Shown in pieces: positions 62,191-64,000 of a DNA stretch of 64,000 nucleotides. The notes under the pieces were generated by a model. It made no database searches, was not told the DNA's origin, and saw only the letters and a program-made list of their open reading frames with translations. Numbering within the stretch: position 1 is the stretch's first letter; the number at the start of each line of letters is the position of its first letter. A program made the position numbers and the translations under genes. The DNA is from Abelmoschus esculentus (taxonomy: Eukaryota > Streptophyta > Magnoliopsida > Malvales > Malvaceae), in contig JAUCBN010000018.1 in assembly GCA_035048815.1 (NCBI GenBank), forward strand, positions 13,358,001 through 13,422,000, read 5' to 3'.

Positions 62191-63530
62191 TAGTACGATA
62201 ACAGAGAACTTAGATTCATAAGTAAAAACAGTAAGAAAAAGAAACATCAGATAAACAATAAAGTTCCATGACAAGGAAGGCCTGGTACGATAATCATATA
62301 GAGAAGGAGCCTTGGGAACATCCAACCGGTTTGGCAGCAAAACACCAAAGGTGGTGTTAGTAGAGTCCCTTTGCAAGGGTTGTAAAAGATGGACCATTAG
62401 AAAAGCAAAATATAAGATAAAGAACCAAAACAAAAGGAAAAGAGAACCAAACCTTGCAAGTCGGCAAGGGAGAGTAACACCCTTATCGAAGACTGATTGT
62501 AGACCGAAAGACAAAGGAACCAGTACCTTCTCAAAGAAAAGAAGCAAAGGAGTATAAAAACAAAAGGAAGTAAAGTCCTTCCAGAAGTAAAACTCCATCC
62601 CAGAAACCAAAACGTTCAGCTGCGTAAACCAGTTCCTGGTTTGGAGTCAGGTTTGTGTAGAGAAACCTAAAACAATGCTAGCCACTGGTAAGGACAAATC
62701 CAGCCTAGAATGGCCGAGACAAAGGACAAAGAACGACAAGAGATCATCCCCATAAGGGGTGGAGAAACAACAAATGCTGAAAGTCAAAAAGGAAAAGCAA
62801 AAGAGATGAATGCACTTATCCCGCTGGCAGAGGACAGATGATGGCAAGAAAGAGGAAGAAAAGTGACGATGGCGGCAAAAATATCGTCGGATAGATGGAT
62901 GTTCATACCTAAAACTGAGAACCGAACCTCCTCGAACCAACAAATCCTAGCAAAACGGTAACAAATTCTGACCCCTAGGCCGATAACACATAGAATCATG
63001 GATAGATAAACTCGTACAAGCAAAGCAGACCCTTACCCCGAAAACCAGAAGTACGGCTTGGGAAGGAATCCTTCTTTCTTGATCCAAAAACAAGAAACCT
63101 GCAACAAATCCTTGCAAGGAGATAATGGGACGAAAGTTTCGATCTACTGATCGAAAGATCCTTAATATGGTGTGATTGGAGAGCCCCGTGAGGGGTGGTA
63201 CAGTGGCAAAAGAAACTGGTTTGCCAAGTGATTGTAAGAAAAGAGAAAAATAACGTAAGAAATTACCTTGAGCAGAACCAAGAATACTAATATTGGAAAA
63301 CAACTTGTACCAGGAAACTCTCCCACTGGAAGAATCCAGGATGCACGGATCGACGGATGGCGGCGCTGGTGCGATATGGTTGGATGCATCTTCCTCTCTC
63401 GAGGGGGATGAAGGTAGGTGGCCGATCAAAGGAGGAGATCGGTAGAGAGGAGGGCTGACGGTAGGAAGAAAGAAAGGAAAGAAGGGGAGGGAGAGAAGGG
63501 AGAGGAGAGAGCGATCCATAAAATACAACC
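62191..63530 (-). other. LINE2 5' region
   Basis: About 1.3 kb with no domain I recognise. GGCCTRGTACGATAA occurs at about 62187 and 62279. The last 100 bp before the end is strongly purine-rich on the plus strand (GAGAGA-type runs near 63430-63510), so pyrimidine-rich at the element's 5' end. ORFs here are not supported. Confidence 0.65.
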
Positions 63531-64000
63531 CGTTCGAATTTTAACTGAGTAAAAAGCTTAAAATTTGAGATTAATCTGTAAAATTTTGTTATAACGCCCA
63601 TAATTAACTATTTGAACTCATAAAATTTGATTTAATAATATTTGGTTTTCGTTTTGTTGGGATTAAAAGTTGCATGTCCAAATGGACTTTATAGAAAATC
63701 CGTTCAAATTTTAACCGAGTAAAAAGCTGAAAATTTAAGATTAATTTGTAGAATTTTGTTCAAAGGTCCATAATTAACTATTTGAACTCATAAAATTTTA
63801 TTTAATAACATTTGGTTGCCGTTTTGTTGGGATTAAAACGTGCATGTCTAAATGGGCTTTATAGAGAATCAGTTCAAATTTTGACCGAGTAAAAAGCCTA
63901 AAATTTGAGATTACTCTGTTTAATTTTGTTTAAACGCCCCTAATTAACTATTTAAACTCATAAAATTTCATTTTGTAACATTTGATTTTCGTTTTGTTGG
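63531..64000. repeat. Satellite array continues
   Basis: The 170-bp satellite resumes after LINE2 in the phase where it was cut: the rest of a B monomer, then a C monomer (AAGTTGCATGTCC) and a D monomer (GGTTGCCG, TTGACCGAG). It runs off the right edge. Confidence 0.95.

Larger units (their letters stand above)
55664..63530 (-). mobile_element. LINE2: L1-type LINE, apparently full length, in the satellite
   Basis: The element spans 7.87 kb between satellite sequences and is flanked by CGTTCGA (55657-55663 and 63531-63537). Its left end on the minus strand is a run of eight A residues. From the right come a long 5' region with tandem repeats, ORF1 with a zinc knuckle, ORF2 with endonuclease, RT and a zinc-binding C-terminus, and a short 3' region. 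RT is nearly intact (642 codons open), but ORF1 and the endonuclease are frameshifted. It is the same family as LINE1. The satellite reads continuously across it as a B monomer. Confidence 0.9.

Noticed and set aside
1..64000. tRNA, rRNA, telomeric or organellar sequence
   Set aside because: None recognised on reading both strands; tRNA-like strings are only the retrotransposon primer sites.

Overview
This is a stretch of a plant nuclear genome, probably a eudicot, with no host gene I can support. The whole window is repetitive DNA: plant-type LTR retrotransposons (Copia, chromodomain-bearing Gypsy of Del/Tekay type, Athila-like Gypsy), two copies of an L1-type LINE, and an AT-rich tandem satellite with a 170-bp monomer. 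The mix suggests pericentromeric or centromere-adjacent heterochromatin; that and the eudicot call are inference. Nearly every coding region carries stops, frameshifts or deletions, so most genes are listed as pseudogenes.

Layout. Positions 1-42953 are one old, 5'-truncated LINE (LINE1, minus strand) cut into four pieces by later insertions. From left to right: a LINE1 piece (1-987); a 1.84-kb solo LTR (988-2830, target duplication AGAAT); a second LINE1 piece (2831-2916); a degenerate Copia element (2917 to about 22985, plus strand) whose 3' LTR was later split by a Tekay-like Gypsy element (Tekay1, 10364-21881, plus strand, target duplication GACAT); a third LINE1 piece (22986-23361); an Athila-like element (23362-42835, minus strand, target duplication ATAGT) whose extra ORF was split by a second Tekay-like element (Tekay2, 25714-36939, minus strand, target duplication ATCCT); and the last LINE1 piece (42836-42953). 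A satellite array follows (42954-55663), interrupted by a 7.9-kb, apparently full-length LINE of the same family (LINE2, 55664-63530, minus strand, target duplication CGTTCGA), and resumes at 63531-64000.

How the parts relate. Nesting gives the order of events: LINE1 before Copia before Tekay1; LINE1 before Athila-like before Tekay2; satellite before LINE2. LTR pairs agree by eye: the inner Tekay elements have the most similar LTRs, the outer Athila-like and Copia elements more divergent ones. The Athila-like element has gag, protease and a plant-transposon-type extra ORF but no reverse transcriptase or integrase. Tekay2 keeps integrase and chromodomain but has lost gag, protease and reverse transcriptase to a G-poor sequence of unknown origin. 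Both would have needed proteins supplied by other elements. The satellite shows local four-monomer higher-order structure (about 680 bp), five-monomer repeats, longer copied blocks and truncated monomers.
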